Assembly: GCF_014650455.1 (NCBI RefSeq)
Contig: NZ_BMUZ01000003.1
Location: 186,001-250,000 of the forward strand
Direction: 5' to 3'
Origin: Streptomyces xanthochromogenes
GTDB lineage: Bacteria > Actinomycetota > Actinomycetes > Streptomycetales > Streptomycetaceae
Length of the DNA: 64,000 nt
In this document: one piece after another, positions 1 to 7,800 of the stretch
Layout: every line of letters starts with the position of its first letter
Numbering within the stretch: the stretch's first letter is position 1
The notes under the pieces: model-generated
The model's input: the letters and a program-made list of their open reading frames with translations, nothing else
What the model was told of the DNA's origin: nothing
The model's database searches: none
Translations under genes and position numbers: made by a program

Positions 1-111
1 GGGTGTAGAACTGGATGTCCTCGTCCTGGCAGGCTTCATGCACTGCATCCACATCGGCAGGTGTGAAGGCCCGCAGCACTAGACGGTCGGTCTCAAGAGT
101 CACCGGATCCA
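1..111 (-). CDS. GNAT family N-acetyltransferase, N-terminal part only
   Basis: The minus strand from 111 to the window edge reads MDPVTLETDRLVLRAFTPAD and continues without a stop for 37 residues. The opening pattern (L-x-T-x-R-L-x-L-R-x-F, then a D-V-x-A-V helix) is typical of RimJ/RimL-type GNAT acetyltransferases, which transfer acetyl from acetyl-CoA to amino groups of proteins or small molecules. The rest, including the acetyl-CoA loop, lies outside the window, so the substrate cannot be guessed. No convincing ribosome site precedes the ATG. Confidence 0.75.
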
Positions 112-789
112 TCACGGCAGTATGGCAACCATCAGCAGGCGGTGACCAGCGAATATCGCGACCTGGCACCGCACACATCACAACATGTCCGGGCCGATCA
201 ACGGTCGAGGCACACACCAGATCAGCTGCCCCCAAGACGGATCTGCACCCGCCATCAATCCCGGACCGAGCCGTAAGAGGGACAGGTGCCCGAGAGAGCC
301 GCGACACTGCGCCGGCAGGACCTTGGCAGTGTGCCGCACGCGCGGGTTCGGCCACGGGATGTCCTGGTCGGGCGGTACTCATCCCACGCGATGGGCAACC
401 CTGTTGGCTGCCCCGGCGGGGAGGTGGCAGCGGAGACCGGATCCCCACCGACGGTACGACGACGGCCCCAGCCGGCGGGGGATCCGGCTGGGGCCAGGGC
501 CCGGGCCGGCTTCGGGGGAAAGCGACGGCCCGGGCGTCTTGGGGGTGTGCGGATGGCACCACCGGGGTGGTCACCTCGCGGCGCAAAGCTCTGCCGGACT
601 TCAGCCGAACGATCTCCCCTACAGGAGAACGACCGGCCCCCGGAACATCGCCCCAGATGATCCGCGCCCGCCCACACACATTGATGAACGGTCAACCAGT
701 CGGGATTGTTCCCCGCCCCCTCACGGCACCCCCCGGCCGCCTCCCGAGTGAGGGAGGCGAGCTCAGAGCTCAGAGCTCGGCCCCCGGTT
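112..789. other. gene-poor stretch, no supported gene
   Basis: Open frames exist on both strands, but they are Arg/Pro/Gly-rich, have no ribosome site and show no family pattern, as expected of chance frames in very GC-rich DNA. The only structure I see is the hairpin at 464-495. Confidence 0.6.
464..495 (-). terminator. 12-bp hairpin, likely terminator
   Basis: Perfect inverted repeat: GGCCCCAGCCGG (464-475) pairs with CCGGCTGGGGCC (484-495) around an 8-nt loop. There is no U-tract, which is common for Streptomyces terminators. It lies about 300 bp past the stop of the DUF2867 gene, the only transcript likely to run into it. Confidence 0.5.
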
Positions 790-1395
790 TCATCCTTCAC
801 GCATGCGCGCCTGGGCCCTCCAGGTGCGTCCGATGGTGCGTATCAGCGCGGGATATACCCAGAAGTATCGGATCGGCTTGATGGCGAACATGTACAGGCG
901 GCCGAGGCGCCCGTTGGGCTTGACCAGTACGGCCATCTGTCCGCGGTAGCGGCCCGGCGGTCCGGCCTCGACCCAGGCGAGATGCAGTACGGCGTGCACG
1001 GTCTTGTTGGCCATCTCGGCGGCCCACTCGTCGTGCGTTTCGTAGAGCGAGGTGAAGGGTGACGAGCCGAGATCGACGGGGCGTCTCGGCCCTTCTTTCA
1101 GGTCGGCGGGCAGTCGGTCGAGCAGTGACGGGGTGCGGCTGTCGATGCCGGCTTCCGGCCTGTCCCACCCGAGCAGTCTCCCCAGCCTCCACCGGACAGC
1201 GAAGAGCAGCCGGGTGACGGGGGTATCTCCGTTGACACCGTCGTGCATTCCGCCGGCGATCTGGTCCACAAGCTTGGCGAGGTCGTCAGGACCCCCGGGA
1301 GTGGGCAGTGCCCACACGTCCTCGACCGTGAAGTCACCTGCTATCTCGTGGATCCGCCAGGGGCGGCCGGTGTGAGCAGTCCGGGGAAGGCGCAT
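790..1395 (-). CDS. DUF2867-family protein
   Basis: 201 residues. The protein matches the DUF2867 pattern: an N-terminal strand region with H-E-I-A-G-D-F, a central W-R-L-G-R-L-L-G-W segment, the stretch E-M-A-N-K-T-V-H-A-V-L-H-L-A-W and a C-terminal hydrophobic segment around Y-M-F-A-I-K-P-I-R-Y. The family has no established reaction; members often sit beside TetR regulators or are fused to NAD(P)-binding domains. The ATG at 1395 has an AGGGGG-type ribosome site. It is transcribed away from the TetR gene at 1491, and the shared region carries two operator-like repeats, so TetR control is likely. Confidence 0.8.
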   Translation of the reverse strand: MRLPRTAHTGRPWRIHEIAGDFTVEDVWALPTPGGPDDLAKLVDQIAGGMHDGVNGDTPVTRLLFAVRWRLGRLLGWDRPEAGIDSRTPSLLDRLPADLKEGPRRPVDLGSSPFTSLYETHDEWAAEMANKTVHAVLHLAWVEAGPPGRYRGQMAVLVKPNGRLGRLYMFAIKPIRYFWVYPALIRTIGRTWRAQARMREG

Positions 1396-1462
1396 GAGCC
1401 TAGCCCCCTTCCATACGGTGGCGTACAGAAGAGCCTAGCCCCTTATATACGGCAGCGTATAC
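1395..1462. promoter_or_regulatory. duplicated operator between DUF2867 and TetR genes
   Basis: TATACG-GCAG-CGTATA (1446-1461) is a perfect inverted repeat. A second site with core TACG-GTGG-CGTA lies at 1414-1425, in the same phase and with the same 4-nt spacer, 34 bp away. Each is preceded by GAGCCTAGCCCC (1395 and 1431), so the whole unit is an imperfect direct duplication. Placement between divergent genes points to the TetR-family neighbour as the binding protein (inference). Confidence 0.7.
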
Positions 1463-1490
1463 TCGGCTGCGATGTGAGGAGGCATACGCC

Positions 1491-2051
1491 ATGGGGACGA
1501 CGCGCACGCCGCGGGCCAGTTGGATCGAGCAGGGACTGCGAGCACTGGCGACCGGTGGACCCGACGCCGTCCGCATCGAGAACCTTGCCCAGTCTCTCGG
1601 CGTGACCAAGGGCGGCTTCTACGGATACTTCCGCAACCGCGACGCCCTGCTCACCGAGATGCTCGACACCTGGGAGTACGAGGTGTCGGACGGCATCATC
1701 GCGCAGGTCGATCGTGCGGGCGGCGACGCCCGGGCGCGGCTGGAGCGACTGTTCCTCCTCGTGGCCGAGGCCGCGGACGGACCGGTGCGCGGAATCACCG
1801 CCGACCTGGCCGTCCGCGCCTGGGCTCGTCACGACGCGGGCGTGGCCGAACGGCTGCGACGAGTGGACAACCGCCGTATGCACTACCTGCGTTCACTGTT
1901 CTCCGAGTTCTGCACCGACACGGACGAGGTCGAGGTCCGTTGTCTGCTGGCCGTCACCGTACGCATCGGGAACCACTTCCACGCCGCGGACGACGGCATC
2001 CGGAGCCGAGCAGACGTCATGGCCACCATCCGGAAACGCCTTCTGAGTTGA
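1491..2051 (+). CDS. TetR/AcrR family regulator
   Basis: 186 residues with a TetR N-terminal helix-turn-helix at about residues 10-55: the recognition part contains I-E-N-L-A-Q-S-L-G-V-T-K-G-G-F-Y-G-Y-F, the classic signature. The C-terminal half is a helical ligand-binding domain without recognisable ligand specificity. A strong GAGGAGG ribosome site at 1475-1482 supports the ATG at 1491. It is divergent from the DUF2867 gene and probably represses both through the duplicated operator. Confidence 0.9.
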   Translation: MGTTRTPRASWIEQGLRALATGGPDAVRIENLAQSLGVTKGGFYGYFRNRDALLTEMLDTWEYEVSDGIIAQVDRAGGDARARLERLFLLVAEAADGPVRGITADLAVRAWARHDAGVAERLRRVDNRRMHYLRSLFSEFCTDTDEVEVRCLLAVTVRIGNHFHAADDGIRSRADVMATIRKRLLS

Positions 2052-2521
2052 CCGGGCCGTGCCCCGCACGCTGGCCAACCGGGGGGCGGCGGTCATCGAC
2101 GTGGTCGACCGTGGAGGGCTGGGCCTTCGATGTGCTGCTACGAGCCCAGTCGACATGGGCAGTTGGCCGTTCGGGACGTTTTATGACTGCTTGGACTGGG
2201 AGAGTCACTTCTCCCCCGGGGCATGAACGCTCGCTGTCCGCAACGGAATTCCGCGGGAGTACCTGCCGCACGGCTTCCGGCCGCACACGACGGTCCACGT
2301 CTACGTCGTCAAGCGGGAAGCCGACAGCACCGCCGAACAGGTGCACGATCTGCTGCGGCAGCGTTCCGTTCCTGGGCACTCTCGGCGCCCCGTGCAACAT
2401 GTTCCCCTCACGGTCGCGGGGGTGTTCCGCCATTCCTGCAGGGACATGACCATGACGGAACGTGGGTCACCCGGCGCGGCAGGAGGAGACGACCGAAGTC
2501 CGAGTGACCGACAAGGCACCC
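2052..2521. other. intergenic stretch, possible decayed coding remnant
   Basis: Between TetR and the end of an SDR gene. In plus frame 1 around 2259-2350 there is a protein-like run (E-Y-L-P-H-G-F-R-P-H-T-T-V-H-V-Y-V-V-K) without start or ribosome site, which soon becomes Arg/Pro-rich. It may be the relic of a lost gene; I cannot name it. Confidence 0.35.
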
Positions 2522-3250
2522 TCAGGCCGCCGTCAGCGCCGCCAGGGCGCGGTCCATCGCGGCGTTGAACTCTTCCGGTGTCAGCAGCAGCCGGGACTTG
2601 ACGTCCCGACTCCACTGGTCGGCGAGGACTTCGGCTGATCCCGCCTCGACGCCGTCGAGCGCCGCGTCGGCCAAGTCCGACGGCGCGAGCTTGTCCACGG
2701 GCCAGCCCGCAGCCATGTCGGTGTCGGCCAGGCCGAGGTGCACCGCCGTCACGAGCGTGCCCTGTTCGGCGAGCTCCAGGCGCACGCCGTTGGTCATGGC
2801 CCAGGCGGCGGCCTTGGTCAGGTGGTAGGCATTGGCACCCTTGCCCCCGAACCACGACATGGCGGAGAGCACGTTGACGATCGCGCCCCCACCGTTCCCG
2901 GCGAGCGCCGGCGCGAACTCCCGGATCATGCCCAGGTGGCCGAACACGTTGGTCTCCAGCTCGTGCCGCACCGCCTCCAGCGAACCGGTCACCAGGTCGG
3001 TACCTGTCTGTATCCCCGCGTTGTTGACGAGCAGCGAGACGTCCGGGGCGGCCTCGGCGGCAGCCCTCACGGCCGCGGGATCGGCGATGTCGAGGGGCAG
3101 CACCTCGACCCCGGGCAGGTCCACGGTCTCCGGCCGCCGGGCCGTCGCATAGACCTTGCGGGCACCCCGTTCGAGCAAACGCTGGGCGAAGGCGCGGCCC
3201 AGGCCGCGGTTGGCTCCGGTGACAAGGGCAACTGAGTTGTTGATGTCCAT
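2522..3250 (-). CDS. SDR family oxidoreductase
   Basis: 242 residues, the normal length of a classical short-chain dehydrogenase. The cofactor loop T-G-A-N-R-G-L-G is at residues 11-18, the N-N-A-G strand follows near residue 88, and the active-site pair reads Y-H-L-T-K, so a reductase/dehydrogenase using NAD(P)H is expected; substrate unknown. The ATG at 3250 was chosen because the product then begins directly before the Rossmann fold; a much longer upstream extension is low-complexity shadow. It is divergent from a MerR gene and the operator at 3267-3284 lies just upstream, so MerR control is likely. Confidence 0.9.
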   Translation of the reverse strand: MDINNSVALVTGANRGLGRAFAQRLLERGARKVYATARRPETVDLPGVEVLPLDIADPAAVRAAAEAAPDVSLLVNNAGIQTGTDLVTGSLEAVRHELETNVFGHLGMIREFAPALAGNGGGAIVNVLSAMSWFGGKGANAYHLTKAAAWAMTNGVRLELAEQGTLVTAVHLGLADTDMAAGWPVDKLAPSDLADAALDGVEAGSAEVLADQWSRDVKSRLLLTPEEFNAAMDRALAALTAA

Positions 3251-3266
3251 GCCCCGTACGCTAAAA

Positions 3267-3284
3267 CCTGACGTTGGCGTCAGG
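3267..3284. promoter_or_regulatory. MerR-type operator
   Basis: Perfect inverted repeat CCTGACG-TTGG-CGTCAGG, 17 bp upstream of the SDR start and between divergent SDR and MerR genes. MerR proteins bind such dyads inside long promoter spacers, so this is the probable site for the adjacent regulator. Confidence 0.75.
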
Positions 3285-3325
3285 GGCAAGCGCTGATCAG
3301 CAGGGCCGGGATGAGAGGAATCGCC

Positions 3326-3703
3326 ATGACCGTCACAGAGGCCGCGGCCGAGCGACTGATCCGTATCGGCGAAGTGGCACGGGGTGCTGGCGTCTCGGTA
3401 CGCGCCGTGCGCTACTACGAGCAGCAGGGACTGCTCGTCGCGGAGCGCAGCCCGTCCGGCCAGCGCCTCTACCGGCCAGACGCCATCCCCCTGGTCCGCT
3501 TCTTCCAGCAGATGTTCGCCGCCGGCCTGAACAGCCGAAGGATCACGGAACTCCTTCCGTGCTGGGACTCCGGGCACACCGACGCCGAGCAACGAGCCAT
3601 GCTGCGCGCCGAACGCGACCGCATCCAGGCCAAGGCCGACGACCTGCAGGCCGCCCTGGACCGCCTCGACGAGCTCATCGCGGTCACCGACACGCACCCG
3701 TAG
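3326..3703 (+). CDS. MerR family regulator
   Basis: 125 residues. R-I-G-E-V-A-R-G-A-G-V-S-V-R-A-V-R-Y-Y-E-Q-Q-G-L-L is the MerR winged-helix signature (about residues 12-36), followed by the wing (R-L-Y-R-P) and a C-terminal coiled coil (E-R-D-R-I-Q-A-K-A-D-D-L). There is a Cys in L-P-C-W but no Cys cluster for metal binding, so a small-molecule or stress ligand is more likely. A GAGAGGA site 7 nt upstream favours this ATG over one five codons earlier. It pairs with the divergent SDR. Confidence 0.9.
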   Translation: MTVTEAAAERLIRIGEVARGAGVSVRAVRYYEQQGLLVAERSPSGQRLYRPDAIPLVRFFQQMFAAGLNSRRITELLPCWDSGHTDAEQRAMLRAERDRIQAKADDLQAALDRLDELIAVTDTHP

Positions 3704-4558
3704 GCGCGGCGGAGCAGACATCGCACCAGCGATCCGCGGTTGGAGTGCCAGGCCCTCTTCAAACGGTTCTTGTTCGGACGGATCTTGCCCAGAGTTTGAG
3801 TGACGCGGGACCGACGGCTGCCTCGCAGGAATGGGTGGGGGGTGGCGATGACGCGCCCGGATCGCCTGGAGGGCTGGGGCGAACCCGCCGTCGGCGGGAG
3901 CGTCGGCAACATGGGCGACGTCTGGCACCGGGCCGGCACTCACGGACGCCGTGGTTAGCGACGGCCACAGCGGCTGGTGGAAGGTGCTGCCCAGACGCAC
4001 TGTCAACTTCCGTCTCGCGTGGACGGGTTCCGGTACCCGTACTACTGGGCAACGACGCCGGTAACCTCGACGGCAACGACGAGCTGTCGCTGGGCTACGA
4101 CCTCTCCGGTGCCAGAACGCGGGCTTCAGGTGTGGAGGTCGAGAGAGTCCCATCCGAACCAGCAGTTCTACGGGACGGACTTCCGCGGGTAGTCCCTGTT
4201 TCCACACAGCTCGCGGGGCATGCCGAGCAGACCCGCCCCGCCACCCCGCACACCGCTCGGCCACCCCGAGCACGCCGCGGTGAACACACCGCTCACGCGA
4301 GGGAGTTACTCGTCCCTCTCGTCCCTCCAATCCTGCTCGTCCCTCTCGTCCCTCTCGTACGGTAGGTAGTCAGCGACGGGCCTTCCCTGCGTGAAGGCCC
4401 AACAGACTGGTAGGGGTTGAACGCAGCGGGTTCGGAGGGTCCCAATGGTGCTCAGGTGAGAACGCGCTGGGGACTGGTGGTGCTGGGGATGGGTCCCGCG
4501 CGGGTTCCGCTTCGCAGTGTAGGAAAGGATGGACCTCCGATCTGGAGGGAGCATTGGG
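3704..4558. other. gene-poor stretch with a 9-bp tandem repeat
   Basis: No frame has a ribosome site, family pattern or sensible composition. The only structure noted is the degenerate tandem repeat at 4310-4363. Confidence 0.6.
4310..4363. repeat. 9-bp tandem repeat, six units
   Basis: Units TCGTCCCTC, TCGTCCCTC, CAATCCTGC, TCGTCCCTC, TCGTCCCTC, TCGTACGGT follow in register. The minus strand of this block would encode an acidic/basic R-D-E repeat, but no supported gene uses it. Confidence 0.8.
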
Positions 4559-5029
4559 ATGAGTTACGACCTGAGAGCAGTGATCGCTGAAGGGAAGGCG
4601 TTGCGCGACGCGACGCGAGACCTGGCTGCCGCCCGAGTGGCATCGATCGGGCAGGGCCTCGCGCTGATGCCGATGACAGACGCGCTGATCGATTCAGTCG
4701 AAGACGGCAGCGGTGCCGGCACGTTGGGGTTCTGGGCGCTGCCAGGAGGATTCGAGAAGACTCTTGCTGCTTGGTCAGCCGGTGGGCCGGTGGCCTACGT
4801 GGAGGCGGAGTACTTCGGGGGTGTCGGCGAGCAGCGGGCTGCCGTGTGGAACGGCGGCGACATCGTGCTGGGACCGGTCCACGTGCAGGAGCGGCAGCCC
4901 TTCCCGCCTGCCGGCAGTCCGATCTCTCAAGCGCTGCGACGGTTGGGCGTAGTGGCAGGCACCGGCGAGGACGAGTTCTCAGCGGTGGGGTTGGACCAGC
5001 ATCGACACGGTGAGGCGTGGATTGCCTGA
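4559..5029 (+). CDS. hypothetical protein, 156 aa
   Basis: I do not recognise a domain. The product begins MSYDLRAVIAEGKALRDATR and has an N-terminal helix, then a Gly-rich alpha/beta part (G-F-W-A-L-P-G-G-F-E-K, Y-V-E-A-E-Y-F-G-G-V-G-E-Q). It has no signal peptide or membrane segment, so it is probably cytoplasmic. A GGAGGGAG ribosome site 7 nt upstream and even composition make it a real gene. It stands alone, with decayed DNA on either side. Such standalone small actinobacterial proteins are sometimes immunity-like, but nothing here shows that. Confidence 0.7.
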   Translation: MSYDLRAVIAEGKALRDATRDLAAARVASIGQGLALMPMTDALIDSVEDGSGAGTLGFWALPGGFEKTLAAWSAGGPVAYVEAEYFGGVGEQRAAVWNGGDIVLGPVHVQERQPFPPAGSPISQALRRLGVVAGTGEDEFSAVGLDQHRHGEAWIA

Positions 5030-5955
5030 CGCGCGACTCTGAAGCCCCGCACTCGCGGGCCGGTTCCCGACTCGGCTTGCGGAATCTGCCCGTGAATGCG
5101 AGAACCTCGCACGCTCGCTGATTCCCCCGGTGCAGACTGCTCGCGCGCCTACTTGCGCTGATGTAGCCGCAGTACGTCTCGGGGAACCCGCGTGAACTCC
5201 AATTGGTCCATGCGCTCCTAACCGTGGTCCCCCGGTGCGAACTGCCGGGACCCTATAGGCCAGGGACGACGGTCTACATCCGCCTCCGCCGCTACGTACT
5301 GGACGCCGGGTTCATCCCAGCCCTGCAGGCGACCCAGTCCGGCCCGACGAGGTCGGGGCATCGACTGGCTCGCTCAGATCGACTCCACCGTGATCCCTGC
5401 CCACCAGCACGCCGCCGTCACGGGAGCAAAGAAGGAGGGACACAGGCCCGGACGCACTGGACGATTACGCCGTCGACCGAACCCGAGAAGACCTGACCAC
5501 CAAGGCCCGCCTGACCTGCGAAAGACGATCAGGCGCGTCCTTCGTTGCACCGACGGCCCTCCGCGCCTTCAAACCCTCCAGGGCAGATGCGACTTGCGCG
5601 ACTATTCGGTCGGGAAAAGGCACCGAGTTCCGTACGTACTGGCAGGGATCTTCGCCGCCAAAGCAGACGAGTAAGCGGGTTGGCACTGCAGTCTCCTAAA
5701 CAGGAGGCCCGGCAGATGCCAGCGGACTACCAAGTACCGCGGACCCGGGACCATTTGACAGACCACGCCCGCCGCTCCCTCGCGCATGCCCCTCAAGTCC
5801 GCAATGCCCGGCGCCCCCAGCATCGGGAATGAGCACTGGGGTGCGCGTGATCCACGGGCGGAAACCGAGAAGATCCGGCACCTCCCCCGCCGCCTCCGCG
5901 ACAATCCCAGGGACAGCGAGACAGGCTCGCGGTCGGGATCCCGACAAGGAGCACT
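5030..5955. other. decayed region upstream of the ADF gene
   Basis: Contains the IS5-type transposase relic at 5361-5520 and otherwise only chance frames. A run ending G-K-R-H-R-V-P-Y-V-L-A-G-I-F-A-A-K (to 5674) looks protein-like but belongs to nothing I can name. No promoter with convincing -35 and -10 boxes was found before 5956. Confidence 0.5.
5361..5520 (+). pseudogene. IS5-family transposase relic
   Basis: Frame 2 reads W-L-A-Q-I-D-S-T-V-I-P-A-H-Q-H-A-A, matching the conserved DST-x-x-x-A-H-Q-H-A-A segment around the first catalytic Asp of IS5/IS1647-type DDE transposases. Further on, frame 3 reads D-R-T-R-E-D-L-T-T-K-A-R-L, matching the following R-S-R-G-G-L-T-T-K-I-H motif, so a frameshift separates the two. 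Flanking transposase parts and terminal repeats were not found. This is a short dead fragment. Confidence 0.7.
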
Positions 5956-6384
5956 ATGTCCAGCAGCGCGAGCATTCATGAGGGCGTCCCCGAGGCGGGC
6001 CGAGGCATCAAAACAGAGCATGCCTACCGCTTCGTGACTTTCAAGTTCACCGACGACCTAGAGCAGATCGTCGTCGAGGAGAAGGGCGAGAGGGAGGTTA
6101 CGTACGACGCCTTCGTCGCAGCCCTCCCGCAGGACCAAGTGCGCTTCGCCCTCTACGACTTCGAGACCACCACTGCCGACGACCGCAGCATCGCGAAGAT
6201 CGTCCTCATCGCCTGGACCCCGGACAGCGCCCCTCTTAAAGAGAAGATGCTCCTCGCCTCCAGCAGGGAAGCTCTCAAAGACGCGTTGGGCATCGCCGGC
6301 AGCATTGAGATCCAGGCCACCCACACACACGAAATCGGCCGCAAGGCGATCGAGGACCAGGTGCTCGACTCCAGCCGCGACTGA
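5956..6384 (+). CDS. ADF/cofilin family actin-binding protein
   Basis: 142 residues, the normal size of a single ADF-homology domain. Visible landmarks in order: S-S-S at 2-4 (the cofilin Ser phosphosite region), strand A-Y-R-F-V-T-F-K-F at 23-31, R-F-A-L-Y-D-F-E at 63-70 (family C-R-Y-A-V-Y-D-F), K-I-V-L-I-A-W-T-P-D at 81-90, and the actin-binding helix A-P-L-K-E-K-M-L-L-A-S-S-R at 92-104, then I-E-I-Q-A-T at 117-122. The Lys-x-Lys-Met contact residues of cofilin (K95, K97, M98) are all kept. In eukaryotes this family binds ADP-actin and severs or depolymerises filaments; no bacterial actin-like gene is nearby, so the partner is unknown. A-AGGAG site lies 4 nt upstream. Codon use has more A/T-ending codons (AAA, CAT, ATT, CTA) than neighbours, which fits old transfer from a eukaryote. 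Confidence 0.9.
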   Translation: MSSSASIHEGVPEAGRGIKTEHAYRFVTFKFTDDLEQIVVEEKGEREVTYDAFVAALPQDQVRFALYDFETTTADDRSIAKIVLIAWTPDSAPLKEKMLLASSREALKDALGIAGSIEIQATHTHEIGRKAIEDQVLDSSRD

Positions 6385-7066
6385 GAAGCATTGGACAGCG
6401 GAGGCCGCCGCGGCGCATCCGGTGCTTGTCCTGGACGCCGCGGCGGTGACGTTCGCGGTGCCCACGCCGTGGGCCTTGGCCGTGAACGCAAGCGGCCCGG
6501 GCCGTCCTCGCAGCCCGCCCTCGACTCTCCTCCTATGGCGAGGGCCACCATCCTGAGAAGCTCTTGCCGCGGGCGGTACGGGCAACGCCCCGGAGCGGCT
6601 CACCGAGCTTTCCGCCGAACTCGATACACCGGCCACCGACCTTCTCGCCGTCGTAGGTCGGCCGGTGCCGGCGAAGCTCCTTCCCCCGCGGCGCGACGCC
6701 GGGGCCATGAGGCAGTTCGCCTACCGCGTCAGTTACTGCGCCACTCACAGTTCGCCGCGCTGGAGGCATTCCTCCGCTCGCTGCCCCGCATCGCTGCTTC
6801 AGGACCATTCGTGCAGCCGACGTAGCCGGGACGCCGACCCGCCGAGACCGGGGTCGCCGCCGTGCTCGGCGCGCCGATCCGCAATCGCGGCTTCGGCATC
6901 CGTGAACTGCCCTTCAGAGGAACTCCGTCCGATGCTGCACTACCGTCACCGCGGGCGGGTCTGCACATTCCCAGGCCGGGCAACTCAGTTGACCGTACTC
7001 CCCATGCCCACGCGCCCAGCCCGAGCGCCGACTAGCGCGTCAGCTCAACATGTCCATCTGCCGCCG
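6385..7066. other. gap with possible decayed regulator
   Basis: Between the ADF gene and the end of a TetR gene. Apart from the possible relic at 6581-6825 I see no gene, repeat or terminator. Confidence 0.5.
6581..6825 (+). pseudogene. possible relic of a helix-turn-helix type protein C-terminus
   Basis: Frame 2 gives a protein-like run N-A-P-E-R-L-T-E-L-S-A-E-L-D-T-P-A, and after a shift frame 1 continues H-S-Q-F-A-A-L-E-A-F-L-R-S-L-P-R. This resembles C-terminal parts of small actinobacterial XRE-type regulators, but the DNA-binding part is missing and the match is by impression only. Confidence 0.25.
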
Positions 7067-7657
7067 TCACCGGTCACCGCCCACTGAGGCGGGAATGGCG
7101 TTGTCGATGAGGACGGCGGCGATGGCGGCAGCGGTGGGGAAGGCATCGGCGTCGAGGACCCGGGTGCGGGCCGCAGCGCCGTCGATGAGCAACGCAAGCT
7201 GCTCGCCGAGCTGTTCGGGGTCGGCGGCGCCGGCTTCGCGGGCGGTGTCGGCGAGCCGCGCGGCGACCGCCTTCTTGTAGTCGCGTGCGTACTGGGATGC
7301 GGGGTGCTGGGGGTCGTGGAGTTCCACAGCGGCGCCGATGTAGGGGCACAGGGGGGTGGTAGGGGGGATGTCGAAAGCGGCGAGAAGCCGCTCGCGGGGT
7401 GTGAGGTCGGTACGGTCGAAGACGCCCGACAGGACGGAGGGGTCGAATCCGCGCAGGTACTCGGCGACGAGTTCGTCCTTGCCGCCGAAGTGCTGGTAGG
7501 CCGTGCGCTTGGAGACCTCGGCCGCCGCGCAGAGCTCGTTCATGCCGGTGCGGTTGATGCCCTGCTCGCGGAACAACTGCTGGGCCGTGCTGAGGATGCG
7601 CTCGCGCGCTCCCCGGCCGCGGCGGCGACCGGTGGGGCCCTTCTCCAACTCCGTCAT
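7067..7657 (-). CDS. TetR/AcrR family regulator
   Basis: 196 residues. The N-terminal helix-turn-helix (about 18-62) has A-R-E-R-I-L-S-T-A-Q-Q-L-F and V-S-K-R-T-A-Y-Q-H-F, typical TetR. The C-terminal domain resembles the TetR_C type found beside oxidoreductases. It is divergent from an SDR gene and an F420-type dehydrogenase gene at 7801 and 8569. The intergenic region has two copies of GCGGTWTACATA, its likely binding sites. It presumably represses the pair until a substrate or redox signal is present. Confidence 0.9.
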   Translation of the reverse strand: MTELEKGPTGRRRGRGARERILSTAQQLFREQGINRTGMNELCAAAEVSKRTAYQHFGGKDELVAEYLRGFDPSVLSGVFDRTDLTPRERLLAAFDIPPTTPLCPYIGAAVELHDPQHPASQYARDYKKAVAARLADTAREAGAADPEQLGEQLALLIDGAAARTRVLDADAFPTAAAIAAVLIDNAIPASVGGDR

Positions 7658-7686
7658 GACTCCATCCTACCGCAGATGGGTAACGA

Positions 7687-7750
7687 GCGGTTTACATAGT
7701 TGCGCCCGGCGGCCTGCGGCGTACGTTAAGCACACAGGGCGGTATACATA
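7687..7750. promoter_or_regulatory. pair of direct repeats, likely TetR sites
   Basis: GCGGTTTACATA (7687-7698) and GCGGTATACATA (7739-7750) differ at one base and are 52 bp apart in the 143-bp divergent intergenic region. Position suggests binding sites for the TetR protein encoded at 7067-7657. Confidence 0.6.
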
Positions 7751-7800
7751 ACACCATCGCCCCGGGCACACACGGCACCACCGGCTCAAGGGGAACGACC

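Noticed and set aside
15..881. Overlapping frames on both strands near the window start
   Set aside because: No ribosome sites, no family pattern, strong Arg/Pro/Gly bias, and a stable hairpin in the middle.
3251..4330. Long N-terminal extension of the minus-strand SDR gene
   Set aside because: It crosses the MerR gene and the operator and is low-complexity; the SDR fold starts at 3250.
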